From Streptomyces sp. NBC_01276 (GTDB taxonomy: Bacteria > Actinomycetota > Actinomycetes > Streptomycetales > Streptomycetaceae): a stretch of 64,000 nucleotides of DNA. The number at the start of each line of letters is the position of its first letter. The first letter of the stretch is position 1. Where the stretch lies: assembly GCF_041435355.1 (NCBI RefSeq), contig NZ_CP108442.1:2542001-2606000 (forward strand), in the 5' to 3' direction. The position numbers were made by a program, and so were the translations under genes. Below, one piece after another: positions 53,649 through 63,479 of this stretch. Under the pieces are notes generated by a model. The model saw only the letters and a list, made by a program, of their open reading frames with translations. It had not been told where the DNA came from and did no database searches.

Positions 53649-55757
53649 TCACAGATCCCCCTGCAACGGCTCGTCCTCGGGCAGGGCCCGCGCCGGGTCC
53701 TCCCATACGAGGGCCAGCCCGGCCGCCCAGTAGGCGTCGGGATCCGCCCCGTACGCCCGCCCGCGCAGCGCCTGGACGCGCAGCGGCAGCACCGCGCCCC
53801 GGCCCGCCTCGGCCAGTTCCTCCCGGACGCCCCGGTGGTAGGGCGCGCAGGACGCCCCGGGGTCGGCCGGGGGCCGCCGGAGCACCACCACCCCGTAGCC
53901 CGCGTCCCGCAGCACGTGCAGCGCGCCCAGGGCCGGTTCGGCGCCCGGTGCCCGGCAGAGCACCGGCACGGTGTTGTCGGCCAGCCCCGCCGGCCATTCC
54001 GGCGAGGGGCTGCGGGGTCGCCCCCGTACGCAGTCGGCCCGCTGGTCCAGGAGCGGGCCGGTCTGCACGCGGGCCCAGCGCGGGCCGGCCGCCTCCCCGG
54101 CCTGTCCCGGGGGGAGGCGGAACACCACCGGCCGCTGCACGCCGACCGGCACCCCGCCGGACACCGTCCAGGTGTCCGCGGCGAGCCCGAACAGGTCGGG
54201 CGCCGCCGCCACTTCGAGGAGCGCGGCCGACTCGTGCGTGTCGCACCGGCGGAAGCCCTCGGCGAGCGGGGCCCGCAGTGCCTCCGGCAGCCCGGCGAGG
54301 GTCTCCCGCACGCCCGCGTCGACCGGGGTGACCCGGCCGGGGCGGGCCGGTCCGGCGAGCACCGAGACCCGCCAGTCGTAGACGTCCTCCCAGCCGTGCG
54401 CCCACACCTCCAGCAGCACCGAGGGTCCGGCGGGCAGTCCCCGGTCCCGCCGGACCGGTCCGTGCGCCGCCCGGCCCACGGCGGCGCGCCGGCGCCGCTC
54501 CCGCTCGGCGAGGCCGCGCTCGTGCCGCTCGGCGAGTTCGCGCCGCAGCGGGCGCCACAGCCGTTCCGCGGTGGCGCGGACCCAGTCCCACAGTTCCTCG
54601 TCGGCCCCCGGCGCCGGGGGTTCGCGGTGGTCGGCCGCGCTCACGTCGGTGGCGTACCGGAGCATCGCGGCGGCCTCCCCGCCCGCGCCCGGCGGGTCGT
54701 GGAGCAGCCCGAGCCCGTCGCGCCATGTGAGCGGGGCCGGCAGGGCGGTGTCGGGCTCCTCGCCGCGGGCCCGTTCGGCCAGCTCGCGTACGGCCTCCGA
54801 GGAGCCGGGCGGCGGCAGTTCGGCGAGCAGCCCGCACAGGGTGGTGCGTTCGCCGGGGGTGAGCCGGCCGCGCCCGCCGTACGGGTCCGCGTCCGCGGCG
54901 GCGAGCTCGTCGTGCACGTCGGTCCAGGTCCGGCGGCTGTCGAGGTCGCTGACGTGGCGGTCGTAGTGGTAGAGGTCGTGGGCCTGCATGACCCTGCGGT
55001 ACAGGCCGGTCTGTCCGGTCGCGGCCATCGGCAGGGTGCGCAGCCGGTCGACGGACACGGCGAGCCCGCCCCCGCCGCCGTGCCGCCGGGCCTTGACCAC
55101 GCCGATGACCTCTCCGCGCGCCAGGTCGACCACGGGCCCGCCGGACATGCCGGCCTCGATCTCGTCCTCGTCGCCGAGGCGGATCGCGGCGCCGCCCGCG
55201 GCGGTGCCCCGCAGCCGGGTGGTGCGGCCGGTGATCTCGCGGATGCCGAGTTCCTCGGTGCAGCCGAAGTACGCGGCCTCCTCCAGCCGGGGTCCGGCCC
55301 GGTCGGTCAGCCACACGCAGGCGTGGGAGATCGGCGAGAGCACCCGGACGAGCGCCAGGTCGGGCAGGTCCCACAGGGCGCGCCGGCCGGGCCGCCGTTC
55401 CTCCAGCCGTTCGGGCAGGACGCACTCCACGCGCCCGGTGACCGTCCCGATGCCCGCGTCGGCCCGCGGACCCGGGGCGCCGGACCCCGTTCCCGGACCC
55501 GGTCCGGAGGAGAAGCTGATGCCGACCTCACGCCCCGCCAGACGCACCGCAGCACCCCCTTCGCCGACCACGTGCGCACACGTCAGGACCCAGCCGGGGG
55601 CGATGAAGAAGCCGCTCCCCCACGTGGGTCCGGTCCAGTCGTTGCCGGGGTTCTCATACCCGCCCGGGGGCGCGTGGACGCGTACCGTGGCGGCCCGGAC
55701 CAAGGGCTCCAGGAGCTCGAAGGCGCGTGCGGGGCCGGCCGTGCGCCCATCAGGCAT
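53649..55757 (-). CDS. Trypsin-like serine protease with VMAP-type C-terminal region
   Basis: 702 residues, no signal peptide. The N-terminal chymotrypsin-fold protease has a complete triad: His 62 (VLTCAHVVG), Asp 133 (DLPDLALVRV) and Ser 205 (EAGMSGGPVV). The rest (about 290-702) contains SVLLEVWAHGWEDVYDWRVSVL, RVTPVDAGVRETLAGLPEALR and repeated Trp/Arg-rich blocks that match the VMAP C-terminal layout of predicted vWA-MoxR-associated proteins, in which the effector (here a protease) is activated by the ATPase module. Lack of a signal peptide implies an intracellular target. It is the first gene of the seven-gene cluster; 136 bases upstream hold its promoter. Assignment to VMAP is by architecture. 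Confidence 0.82.
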   Translation of the reverse strand: MPDGRTAGPARAFELLEPLVRAATVRVHAPPGGYENPGNDWTGPTWGSGFFIAPGWVLTCAHVVGEGGAAVRLAGREVGISFSSGPGPGTGSGAPGPRADAGIGTVTGRVECVLPERLEERRPGRRALWDLPDLALVRVLSPISHACVWLTDRAGPRLEEAAYFGCTEELGIREITGRTTRLRGTAAGGAAIRLGDEDEIEAGMSGGPVVDLARGEVIGVVKARRHGGGGGLAVSVDRLRTLPMAATGQTGLYRRVMQAHDLYHYDRHVSDLDSRRTWTDVHDELAAADADPYGGRGRLTPGERTTLCGLLAELPPPGSSEAVRELAERARGEEPDTALPAPLTWRDGLGLLHDPPGAGGEAAAMLRYATDVSAADHREPPAPGADEELWDWVRATAERLWRPLRRELAERHERGLAERERRRRAAVGRAAHGPVRRDRGLPAGPSVLLEVWAHGWEDVYDWRVSVLAGPARPGRVTPVDAGVRETLAGLPEALRAPLAEGFRRCDTHESAALLEVAAAPDLFGLAADTWTVSGGVPVGVQRPVVFRLPPGQAGEAAGPRWARVQTGPLLDQRADCVRGRPRSPSPEWPAGLADNTVPVLCRAPGAEPALGALHVLRDAGYGVVVLRRPPADPGASCAPYHRGVREELAEAGRGAVLPLRVQALRGRAYGADPDAYWAAGLALVWEDPARALPEDEPLQGDL

Positions 55758-55893
55758 CCCGTGACCCCCGTCCCCCGCTCGCCCCACCGGGACGTCCACG
55801 CTAGCGCCGCTGCCGGGACGAGCGGGAGGTGTCGCCGGGACCCGGCTTATCCTGGCGGGAAACACCCCCATCACCACACGCACGGAGCGCGAC

Positions 55894-56079
55894 TTGTACT
55901 TCACCGATCGCGGCATCGAGGAGCTGGAGAAGCGGCGCGGCGAGGAGGAGGTCACCTTCGAGTGGCTGGCCGAGCAGCTGCGCACCTTCGTCGACCTGAA
56001 CCCGGACTTCGAGGTCCCGGTGGAACGCCTGGCGACCTGGCTGGCCCGCCTGGACGACGAGGACGAGGACGAGGAGTAG
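55894..56079 (+). CDS. DUF6104 family protein
   Basis: 61 residues, very acidic. It begins MYFTDRGIEELEKRRGEEEVTFEWLAEQLRTFVDLNPDFEVPVERLATWLARLDDEDEDEE, the near-invariant sequence of the DUF6104 family of actinobacteria. Helical, no signal or membrane helix, function unknown. The start is a TTG with GGAG six bases upstream; no ATG or GTG fits. It faces sodN, with a strong hairpin between. The extreme conservation of so small a protein suggests a core partner. Confidence 0.88.
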   Translation: MYFTDRGIEELEKRRGEEEVTFEWLAEQLRTFVDLNPDFEVPVERLATWLARLDDEDEDEE

Positions 56080-56136
56080 GCACGGGAGGAGGCGCGGGAC
56101 GGGCGCGGACCTGGAACGGTCCGCGCAGCGCCGCCG

Positions 56137-56190
56137 CCGGTACGACCGAGGGGCCCGACCGCGTGCGGTCGGGCCCCTCGGTCGTACCGG
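56137..56190. terminator. Strong bidirectional terminator hairpin
   Basis: A 26-bp perfect stem (CCGGTACGACCGAGGGGCCC... pairing with ...GGGCCCCTCGGTCGTACCGG) around a two-base centre, between the convergent DUF6104 and sodN genes. The lack of a T-run is normal for Streptomyces. Confidence 0.93.
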
Positions 56191-56208
56191 GGACGGGCTG
56201 GGCCTGGA

Positions 56209-56604
56209 TCAGGCGGCCTTGGTCTCCCAGAAGATGCGGTCGATCTCGGCGATGAGCTCCAGGGCCTTGGCACCGGTCGCCGGGTCGTTCGACGCCTTGG
56301 CGGCCGAGAGGGCCTTCAGGGTGTCGTTGACCAGGGTGTGCAGCTGCGGGTACTTCTCGAAGTGCGGGGGCTTGAAGTAGTCGCTCCAGAGCACCGACAC
56401 GTGGTGCTTCGCGAGCTCGGCGCGCTGCTCCTTGATGGTGATGGCACGCGCGCGGAAGTCCGCGTCCTCGTTGGCCTGGTACTTCTCCTGGACGGCCTTG
56501 ACGGACTCGGCCTCGATACGGGCCTGGGCCGGGTCGTACACGCCGCAGGGCAGGTCGCAGTGGGCGGAGACCTTCACCTTGGGGGCGAAGAAGCGGGAAA
56601 GCAT
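56209..56604 (-). CDS. sodN: Nickel superoxide dismutase
   Basis: 131 residues. It dismutates superoxide with a nickel centre in a hexamer. The first 14 residues (MLSRFFAPKVKVSA) are a propeptide; the mature enzyme begins HCDLPCGVYDP, in which the new N-terminal His and the two Cys (precursor residues 15, 16 and 20) bind nickel. The helical bundle ends ELIAEIDRIFWETKAA. The ATG at 56604 follows GAGGAGGACCC. Maturation needs the SodX protease encoded divergently. In Streptomyces the enzyme is nickel-induced and its counterpart sodF is repressed through Nur; no Nur box was identified here with confidence. Confidence 0.98.
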   Translation of the reverse strand: MLSRFFAPKVKVSAHCDLPCGVYDPAQARIEAESVKAVQEKYQANEDADFRARAITIKEQRAELAKHHVSVLWSDYFKPPHFEKYPQLHTLVNDTLKALSAAKASNDPATGAKALELIAEIDRIFWETKAA

Positions 56605-56776
56605 GGAGTGGGTCCTCCTCGTGATCGTCTTCTCAAAGGTGGAGATTACTCGCTGAGAAACCGGAAATCGCGGGCGCCCCCATGGGCTTAGGACAAAAGT
56701 CCAGGGGCGGTCGAGGAGTGGTGAGCGAACGTACGGGACCGTACGGCAGCATGCGGGGAGGACGAGGAGGCCGGAC

Positions 56777-57196
56777 ATGACGGAGAACAGGCGCACACGG
56801 GGGCGCATCGGCATCACCGAGGTGACGGGCCCGTCCATGGCCCCGACCCTGGCGGACGGGGACCGGCTGGTGGTCCGGTACGAGGCGCTGGTCCGTCCGG
56901 GTGACGTGGTGGTCTTCCGCCATCCGCTGCAGCAGGACCTGCTGGTGGTGAAGCGGGCGGCCGAGCGCCGGCCGGGCGGCTGGTGGATGCTCGGCGACAA
57001 CCCGTTCAACGAGACCGGGGACAGCACCGACTACGGCGCGGTCCCCGAGGAGCTGGTGCTGGCGGTGGCCCGGCTGCGGCTGCGGCCGCGCCCGGACGGT
57101 CAGCGCTCGCTGAGGGCGTGGCTGTCCTGGGCGGCCTCGGCGGTGCGGCCGATGCGTGCGGACTCCTCGGCCTCCAGCCGCTTGCGGGCGCGGTAG
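56777..57196 (+). CDS. sodX: Nickel superoxide dismutase maturation protease
   Basis: 139 residues. A small S24/S26-type signal-peptidase-like serine-lysine protease with Ser 20 (GPSMAPTL) and Lys 59 (LLVVKRAAER), followed by LGDNPFNETGDSTDYGAV. It removes the SodN propeptide so that the new N-terminus can bind nickel. There is no membrane helix, unlike true signal peptidases. It diverges from sodN across 172 bases that include the inverted repeat GTACGG-GA-CCGTAC (56731-56744). Its 3' end overlaps the convergent CGNR gene by 97 bases, so its C-terminal tail (WAASAVRPMRADSSASSRLRAR) is antisense to coding DNA. Confidence 0.95.
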   Translation: MTENRRTRGRIGITEVTGPSMAPTLADGDRLVVRYEALVRPGDVVVFRHPLQQDLLVVKRAAERRPGGWWMLGDNPFNETGDSTDYGAVPEELVLAVARLRLRPRPDGQRSLRAWLSWAASAVRPMRADSSASSRLRAR

Positions 57197-57729
57197 GCGG
57201 CGACGTTGGCGCGGGTGGCGCAGCGGTCGGAGCAGTAGCGCCGGGAGCGGTTGGTGGAGGTGTCGAGGTAGGCGTTGCGGCAGGGCGGCGCCTGGCACAG
57301 GCCCAGGCGGCCGGGGCCGTGCTCGGTGAGGGCGAAGGCCAGGCCCATCGCCGCCATGGCGGCGTAGCCGGCGGAGGCGTTGGAGGGGTGCTCGGCGAGG
57401 TGGATGTGCCAGTCGGGGCGGCCGTCCGGGCCGACCAGCTCGTGGCCGGAGACCTGGGGGCTGACGGGGAACTCCATGAGCAGGGAGTTCAGCAGGTCGA
57501 CGGCGAGGACGTGGTCGCCGCCGTCGGCTGCCTCGAAGACGGCGCGCAGCCGGCCGCGCACGTTGCGGAAGCGCGTGACGTCGGTGTCGGTGACCCGGCG
57601 GGCCATCTGCACGCTGGCCCCGAAGAGGGCGCGGACGTCGTCCACCGAGGTGAGCGCGTCCTTGTTGCGGGCCGGCTCCTCGGTGTTGACCAGGCGCACG
57701 GCATAGTCCGAGTAATGGGCCAGTTCCAC
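57100..57729 (-). CDS. CGNR zinc-finger/ABATE domain regulator
   Basis: 209 residues. An N-terminal ABATE domain (about residues 1-145: YSDYAVRLVNTEEPARNKDALTSVDDVRALF) is followed by a CGNR-type zinc finger near the C-terminus: GLCQAPPCRNAYLDTSTNRSRRYCSDRCATRANVAAYRARKR, with four Cys in C-x4-C ... C-x3-C order. Such proteins are putative stress-responsive DNA-binding regulators. The C-terminus overlaps sodX tail-to-tail. It diverges from the methyltransferase gene. Confidence 0.88.
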   Translation of the reverse strand: MELAHYSDYAVRLVNTEEPARNKDALTSVDDVRALFGASVQMARRVTDTDVTRFRNVRGRLRAVFEAADGGDHVLAVDLLNSLLMEFPVSPQVSGHELVGPDGRPDWHIHLAEHPSNASAGYAAMAAMGLAFALTEHGPGRLGLCQAPPCRNAYLDTSTNRSRRYCSDRCATRANVAAYRARKRLEAEESARIGRTAEAAQDSHALSER

Positions 57730-57820
57730 TTGTAGTCCTTACGGATGCGGATTAGTGTCAGCAACGGCCGCGGTAACGGCTGGTACTGGTTCGAGGGTAT
57801 TACGTACGGAGGGGTTCTCG

Positions 57821-58591
57821 ATGACGGATACGGCGACCGGCTCGTTCGGCACGGACTGGCAGGCCTGGCAGGACAGCTGGGACCGCCAGCAGGAGTGGTA
57901 CATGCCCGACCGCGAGGAACGGTTCCGGGTCATGCTGGACATGGTGGAAGCCCTGGTCGGCCCCGCCCCCCGGGTACTGGATCTCGCGTGCGGTACGGGA
58001 AGTATCACGGACAGGCTCTTCAAGCGGTTCCCGGAAGCCTCCAGTACGGGGCTCGATCTCGACCCCGCGCTGCTGACGATCGCCCGGGGCCACTTCGCGG
58101 GTGACGACCGGGTCACCTTCGTCACCGCCGACCTCAAAGACCCGGACTGGCCCGCGGCCCTCCCGTACGAGTCCTACGACGCGGTCCTGACCGCGACCGC
58201 GCTGCACTGGCTGCCCAGCGCCGACCTGGCCGTCCTGTACGGGCGGATCGCCCCGCTGGTCCGCCCGGGCGGGGTGTTCATGAACGCCGACCACATGCCC
58301 GACCCCGCCACCCCGCGCATCGACGCCGCCGAGCACGCCCACCGGCACGCCGGCATGGACCGGGCCCGCGCCCTGGGCGTCCCGGACTGGCGCGAATGGT
58401 GGGCCCTGGCCGCGGCCGACCCGGCCCTGGCCGAGGCCACGGCGGCCCGGTTCGAGATCTACGGGGAGCACGCGGACGGCGACACCCCGGACGAGGCCTG
58501 GCACGCCCGGACCCTGCGCGCGGCCGGCTTCGCCGAGGCCCGCACGGTCTGGCGCTCCCCCTCGGACGCACTGGTCCTAGGTCTGAGGTAG
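57821..58591 (+). CDS. Class I SAM-dependent methyltransferase
   Basis: 256 residues. The SAM-binding motif I is VLDLACGTGSITDRL (about residues 51-65), followed by GLDLDPALLTIARGHF (motif II acid) and VTADLKDPDW; YDAVLTATALHWL and LVRPGGVFMNADHMP are the usual motifs IV-V of small-molecule methyltransferases. It resembles a ubiquinone/tellurite-type UbiE-like enzyme; the methyl acceptor is unknown. The ATG follows GGAGGGG. It is monocistronic, ending in a hairpin terminator. Confidence 0.9.
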   Translation: MTDTATGSFGTDWQAWQDSWDRQQEWYMPDREERFRVMLDMVEALVGPAPRVLDLACGTGSITDRLFKRFPEASSTGLDLDPALLTIARGHFAGDDRVTFVTADLKDPDWPAALPYESYDAVLTATALHWLPSADLAVLYGRIAPLVRPGGVFMNADHMPDPATPRIDAAEHAHRHAGMDRARALGVPDWREWWALAAADPALAEATAARFEIYGEHADGDTPDEAWHARTLRAAGFAEARTVWRSPSDALVLGLR

Positions 58592-58620
58592 GGACTTCGG
58601 ACCGGCGCCGGGAACGACGA

Positions 58621-58650
58621 AGGGGCGGTACGGGAATCCGTACCGCCCCT
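58621..58650. terminator. Bidirectional terminator hairpin
   Basis: AGGGGCGGTACGG (58621-58633) pairs with CCGTACCGCCCCT (58638-58650) around GAAT, between the convergent methyltransferase and ABC-transporter operon. Confidence 0.93.
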
Positions 58651-58664
58651 CACGCGTGTCGCGG

Positions 58665-59428
<764 letters not shown>

Positions 59429-59432
<4 letters not shown>

Positions 59433-60382
59433 TTCGCCACCTCCGTACGGCGGAACATGTTCAGATTGGCCTTGAGCCGCTCGAACGGGGTGGGGGGCAG
59501 GCTGCGCAGCGAGCCGCGGGCGTAACGGCGCTCCAGGTAATACTGGCCGACGCTGAACACGCTGGTCAGCGCCAGGTACCAGATGGACGCGACGAAGAAC
59601 ATCTCCATGACCGCGCCGGCGGTGCTGCCGATGTTGGAGCTGGCCCGCAGGAGTTCGGTGTACTGCACCGCCGAGACCAGGGAGGAGGTCTTCAGCATGT
59701 TGATGAACTCGTTGCCGGTCGGCGGGATGATCACGCGCATCGCCTGCGGGAGCACGATCCGGCGCATGGTCTGCGTCTGGGTCATGCCGAGTGCGTGCGA
59801 GGCCTCGCTCTGGCCCTCGTCGACGGACTGGATGCCCGCACGGACGATCTCCGCCATGTAGGCGCCCTCGTTCAGGCCGAGGCCCAGCAGGGCGACCATG
59901 AACGGCGTCATGACGTCGACGGTCTCGTTCTTGTAGATCGGCCCCAGGTTGATGTACTGGAAGATCAGCGGGAGGCTGAACCACACCAGGAGCTGCACGT
60001 AGACCGGGGTGCCGCGGAAGAACCAGATGTAGAGCCAGGACACGAAGCTCGTGACCGGGTTCTTCGACAGGCGCATCACCGCGAACAGGATGCCGAGCAC
60101 GAGGCCCAGCGCCATGGACGAGATGCTGATGATGATGGTGTTGCCCATGCCCGCGATCACGGCGGGGTCGAACAGCTTGTCGCCGACCGTCGCCCAGATG
60201 ATCTTGCCCTGGGAGAAGGCGTAGACGAGCCACCCGAGGAGTACGGCGACGACCACAGCGCTGATCCAGCGGCCGTAGTGCCGTACGGGGATTGCCTTGA
60301 TGGCCTCGTAGGGGGTGGTGCCCGAGGCGCCGGGCCCGGCCGGCGGTGTTTCGGCCGGACCCTTGTCGATCTTGTCAGTCAC
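59429..60382 (-). CDS. Polar amino acid ABC transporter, permease
   Basis: 317 residues. About five to six membrane helices of the HisM/GlnP type with the EAA loop [45 protein letters not shown] (coupling motif EAxxALG). The cytoplasmic N-terminus (about 50 residues) is long and Pro/Gly-rich ([30 protein letters not shown]), as in actinobacterial members. The GTG start lies 30 bases after the binding-protein stop. A single permease suggests a homodimeric channel. Confidence 0.95.
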
Positions 60383-60412
60383 AATGACTGCCCTTCAGTG
60401 GAGCGCTCGGAC

Positions 60413-61363
60413 TTACTTGCCCGCGTTGATCGTGGCGGACTGCACGGCACTGCCCTGGACGTTCCACTTCTCCAGGGCCTTGGCGTAGGAGCCGTCCTTG
60501 ATGGTGGCGTCGAGGGCTTCCTTGAGCGCGTCGCGCAGCTGGGTGTTGTCCTTGGAGACCGCGATGCCGAAGAGGCCGACGTCGGACTGCTGGCCGCCGA
60601 CCTCGAAGTCGTTGCCGCCGCCCGAGGTCTTCGCGATGTACGCGGCGACCGGGTAGTCGTTCAGGTCGGCCACGGCGCCGCCGGCCTTCACGCGGGTCTG
60701 CGCCTCGGCGTCGGTGTCGAAGGCCTCGATGGTGAGCTTCTTGTCACCGCACTTCTCGGCCTGCGCCTTGAAGGTGTCCTCGTAGATCGTGCCGCGCTGG
60801 ACGGCGACCGTCTTGCCGCACAGGTCGTCGAGGGACTTGATGTTGTCCGGGTTGCCCTTCTTGAGGATCAGCGAGACGCCGGAGGAGAAGTAGTCGACGA
60901 AGTCGACACCCTTACCGATCTTCTGACCCTTGTCGTCCAGGCCTTCCTGGCGCTTCTTGTTGTCGGTGATCGAGGAGATCGCCACGTCCTGGCGGCCGGT
61001 CTCCAGGGAGGTGATCAGACCGTCGAAGGTGCCGGAGGTGAACTGGAACTTCACACCGAGCTGCTTGCCGAGCGCGTCGGCGATGTCGGGGTCGACACCG
61101 ACGATCTTGCCGCCGTCGACGAACTCCATCGGCGCGTAGGCCGTGTCGGAGCCGACCTTGATGACACCGGCGTCCTGGATCTTCTTCGGGAGCTTCGAGA
61201 ACAGCGGGGCGCTGTTGTCGGCCTTGCCCGAGGCGGTCGAGGAGCCCTTGTCCGTCTGGTCGCCACAGCCGGTGAGAATCAGGGCGCCGGCGACCGCGAT
61301 CGCGCCGACCGCGGCGATCCGGGACCGGGCGGCGGTCGTACGACGGGTGGTGCTTGCGGTCAT
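60413..61363 (-). CDS. Polar amino acid ABC transporter, substrate-binding lipoprotein
   Basis: 316 residues. The signal peptide ends in a lipobox ILTGC (Cys near residue 32); the periplasmic-binding-protein fold (SBP_bac_3) begins VIKVGSDTAYAPMEFVDGGKIVGVDPDIADALGKQLGVK and includes DVAISSITDNKKRQEGLD. Relatives bind glutamate or other polar amino acids; specificity cannot be read off. The ATG at 61363 is chosen because GGAGGAACCAGCTC precedes it; the frame stays open upstream. First gene of a three-gene operon. Confidence 0.93.
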   Translation of the reverse strand: MTASTTRRTTAARSRIAAVGAIAVAGALILTGCGDQTDKGSSTASGKADNSAPLFSKLPKKIQDAGVIKVGSDTAYAPMEFVDGGKIVGVDPDIADALGKQLGVKFQFTSGTFDGLITSLETGRQDVAISSITDNKKRQEGLDDKGQKIGKGVDFVDYFSSGVSLILKKGNPDNIKSLDDLCGKTVAVQRGTIYEDTFKAQAEKCGDKKLTIEAFDTDAEAQTRVKAGGAVADLNDYPVAAYIAKTSGGGNDFEVGGQQSDVGLFGIAVSKDNTQLRDALKEALDATIKDGSYAKALEKWNVQGSAVQSATINAGK

Positions 61364-61889
61364 GAGCTGGTTCCTCCGACAGGGGTGGAAAAGCATCCGG
61401 AAGAGGTCGCACACGCACCATCGAGTGTCGCGACCTTGTGTGATTACGGCATCTTGCCATTCGGACTGACGCATTCAGGCTGCCCATCAGGTCAAAATCA
61501 GATAACGGGCGCGCCCGACTACCCAACAGGACTGCGGGCAAGGCCCCTCGGAGCCGCACAAATCGCCGTGACCAGCCCTTTTGCCCTCACTATTTGCGGC
61601 GCGTCTCACCCATTGGACAGAGAGGTTTGGACTTTTAGCCAAAAACAGGACAAGCGACCTACAGTTGAGCGGGAATCGACTCGTCTGGGCACACGTTCTT
61701 CGGGTAGAACAGATCCTTACACCCCTCATCCGGGGCTCAGGGCGCGCGTGCGGCGCGCCCGCGCGTACGAACCTCCCCTTCGCGGAGGCGGGCCAACCGC
61801 CGACGCGGAGTACGGACGCGGTGCCCGCCCACCCCTTAACCAGGAGTGGCCACCCTCAACGATTCAAAGGACTTAAGGGGTCACACGAA
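61364..61889. other. Divergent control region, binding protein / malic enzyme
   Basis: 526 bases without a supported gene, richer in A and T than its surroundings at 61580-61735, where promoters for both flanking genes are likely. GGGCGCG (61740-61746) and CGCGCCC (61754-61760) form a small hairpin in the leader of the malic enzyme gene. The open frame through this region is an upstream extension of the malic enzyme frame, without a start signal. Confidence 0.5.
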
Positions 61890-63092
61890 GTGGCAGCGGA
61901 GATCGTCAACCCTCGCAGTGACAGTGCGACGGACAACAACCCCGATGCGGTGTTCGCGCTGCACCGGGGCGGCAAGATGGCCATCCAGGCCACGGTGCCG
62001 GTGAACGACAAGGACGACCTGTCCCTGGCGTACACCCCCGGCGTGGCGAAGGTGTGCACCGCCATCGCCGAACAGCCCGAGCTCGTGAACGAGTACACCT
62101 GGAAGTCGAACGTGGTCGCCGTCGTCACCGACGGTACGGCCGTGCTCGGACTCGGTGACATCGGTCCCGAGGCCTCCCTCCCCGTGATGGAGGGCAAGGC
62201 GATTCTGTTCAAGCAGTTCGGTGGAGTGGACGCGGTTCCGATCGCGCTCGCCACCAAGGACACGGACGAGATCATCGAGACGGTCATCCGCCTCGCGCCG
62301 TCCTTCGGCGGGGTCAACCTGGAGGACATCTCCGCGCCCCGCTGCTTCGAGATCGAGCGCCGCCTCCAGGAGGCGCTGGACATCCCGATCTTCCACGACG
62401 ACCAGCACGGCACGGCGATCGTGACGCTGGCCGCCCTGCGCAACGCGGCGAAGCTCACCGGTCGCACCCTCGGCGACCTGCGCGCCGTGATCGCGGGCGC
62501 CGGCGCGGCGGGCATCGCCATCGCCAAGATCCTCGTGGACGCGGGCATCGGCGACGTCTGCGTCGCCGACCGCAAGGGCGTCGTCTCGGCGGACCGCTCC
62601 GACCTGACGGACGTCAAGGCGGAGATCGCGGGCCTGACCAACAAGACGGGTCTGAACGGCACGCTGGAGGAGGCCCTCGCGGGCGCGGACGTCTTCATCG
62701 GCGTCTCCGGCGGCACGGTCGGCGAGGAGGCCGTGGCCACGATGGCGAAGAACTCCTTCGTCTTCGCCATGGCCAACCCGAACCCGGAGGTCCACCCCGA
62801 CGTCGCGCACAAGTACGCGGCGGTCGTGGCCACGGGCCGTTCGGACTTCCCGAACCAGATCAACAACGTGCTGGCCTTCCCCGGCATCTTCGCGGGCGCC
62901 CTGAAGGTGCGCGCGACCCGGATCACCGAGGGCATGAAGATCGCCGCCGCGGACGCCATCGCCGGTGTCGTGGGTGACGAGCTCGCCGCCGACTACGTGA
63001 TCCCCTCGCCGTTCGACGAGCGCGTCGCCGAGGCCGTCACGGCCGCGGTCGCCGCGGCGGCGAAGGCCGACGGAGTGGCCCGCCTGGCCTGA
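61890..63092 (+). CDS. NAD-dependent malic enzyme
   Basis: 400 residues. It decarboxylates malate to pyruvate. The N-terminal malic domain has VAAEIVNPRSDS..., SLAYTPGVAKVCTAI and GTAVLGLGDIGPEASLPVMEGKAILFKQF, with the catalytic acid/metal set in FHDDQHGTAIV. The Rossmann domain begins RAVIAGAGAAGIAIAKIL, and AMANPNPEVHPD closes the nucleotide site. At 400 residues it belongs to the short bacterial MaeA-like form without a phosphotransacetylase extension. The GTG at 61890 follows AAGGGG by several bases. A hairpin terminator follows. Confidence 0.96.
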   Translation: MAAEIVNPRSDSATDNNPDAVFALHRGGKMAIQATVPVNDKDDLSLAYTPGVAKVCTAIAEQPELVNEYTWKSNVVAVVTDGTAVLGLGDIGPEASLPVMEGKAILFKQFGGVDAVPIALATKDTDEIIETVIRLAPSFGGVNLEDISAPRCFEIERRLQEALDIPIFHDDQHGTAIVTLAALRNAAKLTGRTLGDLRAVIAGAGAAGIAIAKILVDAGIGDVCVADRKGVVSADRSDLTDVKAEIAGLTNKTGLNGTLEEALAGADVFIGVSGGTVGEEAVATMAKNSFVFAMANPNPEVHPDVAHKYAAVVATGRSDFPNQINNVLAFPGIFAGALKVRATRITEGMKIAAADAIAGVVGDELAADYVIPSPFDERVAEAVTAAVAAAAKADGVARLA

Positions 63093-63110
63093 ACGCCACG
63101 TTGAGCCCTA

Positions 63111-63154
63111 CGCGAAGAGGCCCGGCCGGGATGATCCGGCCGGGCCTCTTCGCG
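63111..63154 (+). terminator. Terminator downstream of malic enzyme
   Basis: CGCGAAGAGGCCCGGCCGG (63111-63129) pairs exactly with its reverse complement at 63136-63154 around a 6-base loop, 19 bases after the stop codon. Confidence 0.93.
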
Positions 63155-63479
63155 TGCGCGTCGTTCCCTCGCAGAACGCACCCTCCCGGCCCCCGAACCG
63201 GGAGGGGTCGTTCCGTCTTTTCCTTGCCGGGCGCGCGAGAGAACGCGGGGACGCAAAGTGAGAAGGCGACGAGAATGACAGGCTCATGACGAGCGCGCCG
63301 CATGGCTTGAATCCTACCTCGATCCAGACCGCCTCCCGACGTTCCGTTTAGTCCTATCCAGCGGACAAACCGCCTGGTACGGAGGGAACTTGACGGAGGG
63401 GACACGTCTTCCGCTCCGGCGTGGCGACACGCTTCGACCCCTGGCCAGACGGGTCTACCGACCGGTAGCCTCTGGCCGC
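63155..63479. other. Intergenic region before the alcohol dehydrogenase
   Basis: 325 bases with no supported gene. TTGACG at about 63389-63394 and TAGCCT near 63468 resemble promoter elements for the downstream gene but their spacing is not that of one promoter. Short reading frames here lack ribosome binding sites and coding bias. Confidence 0.4.
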
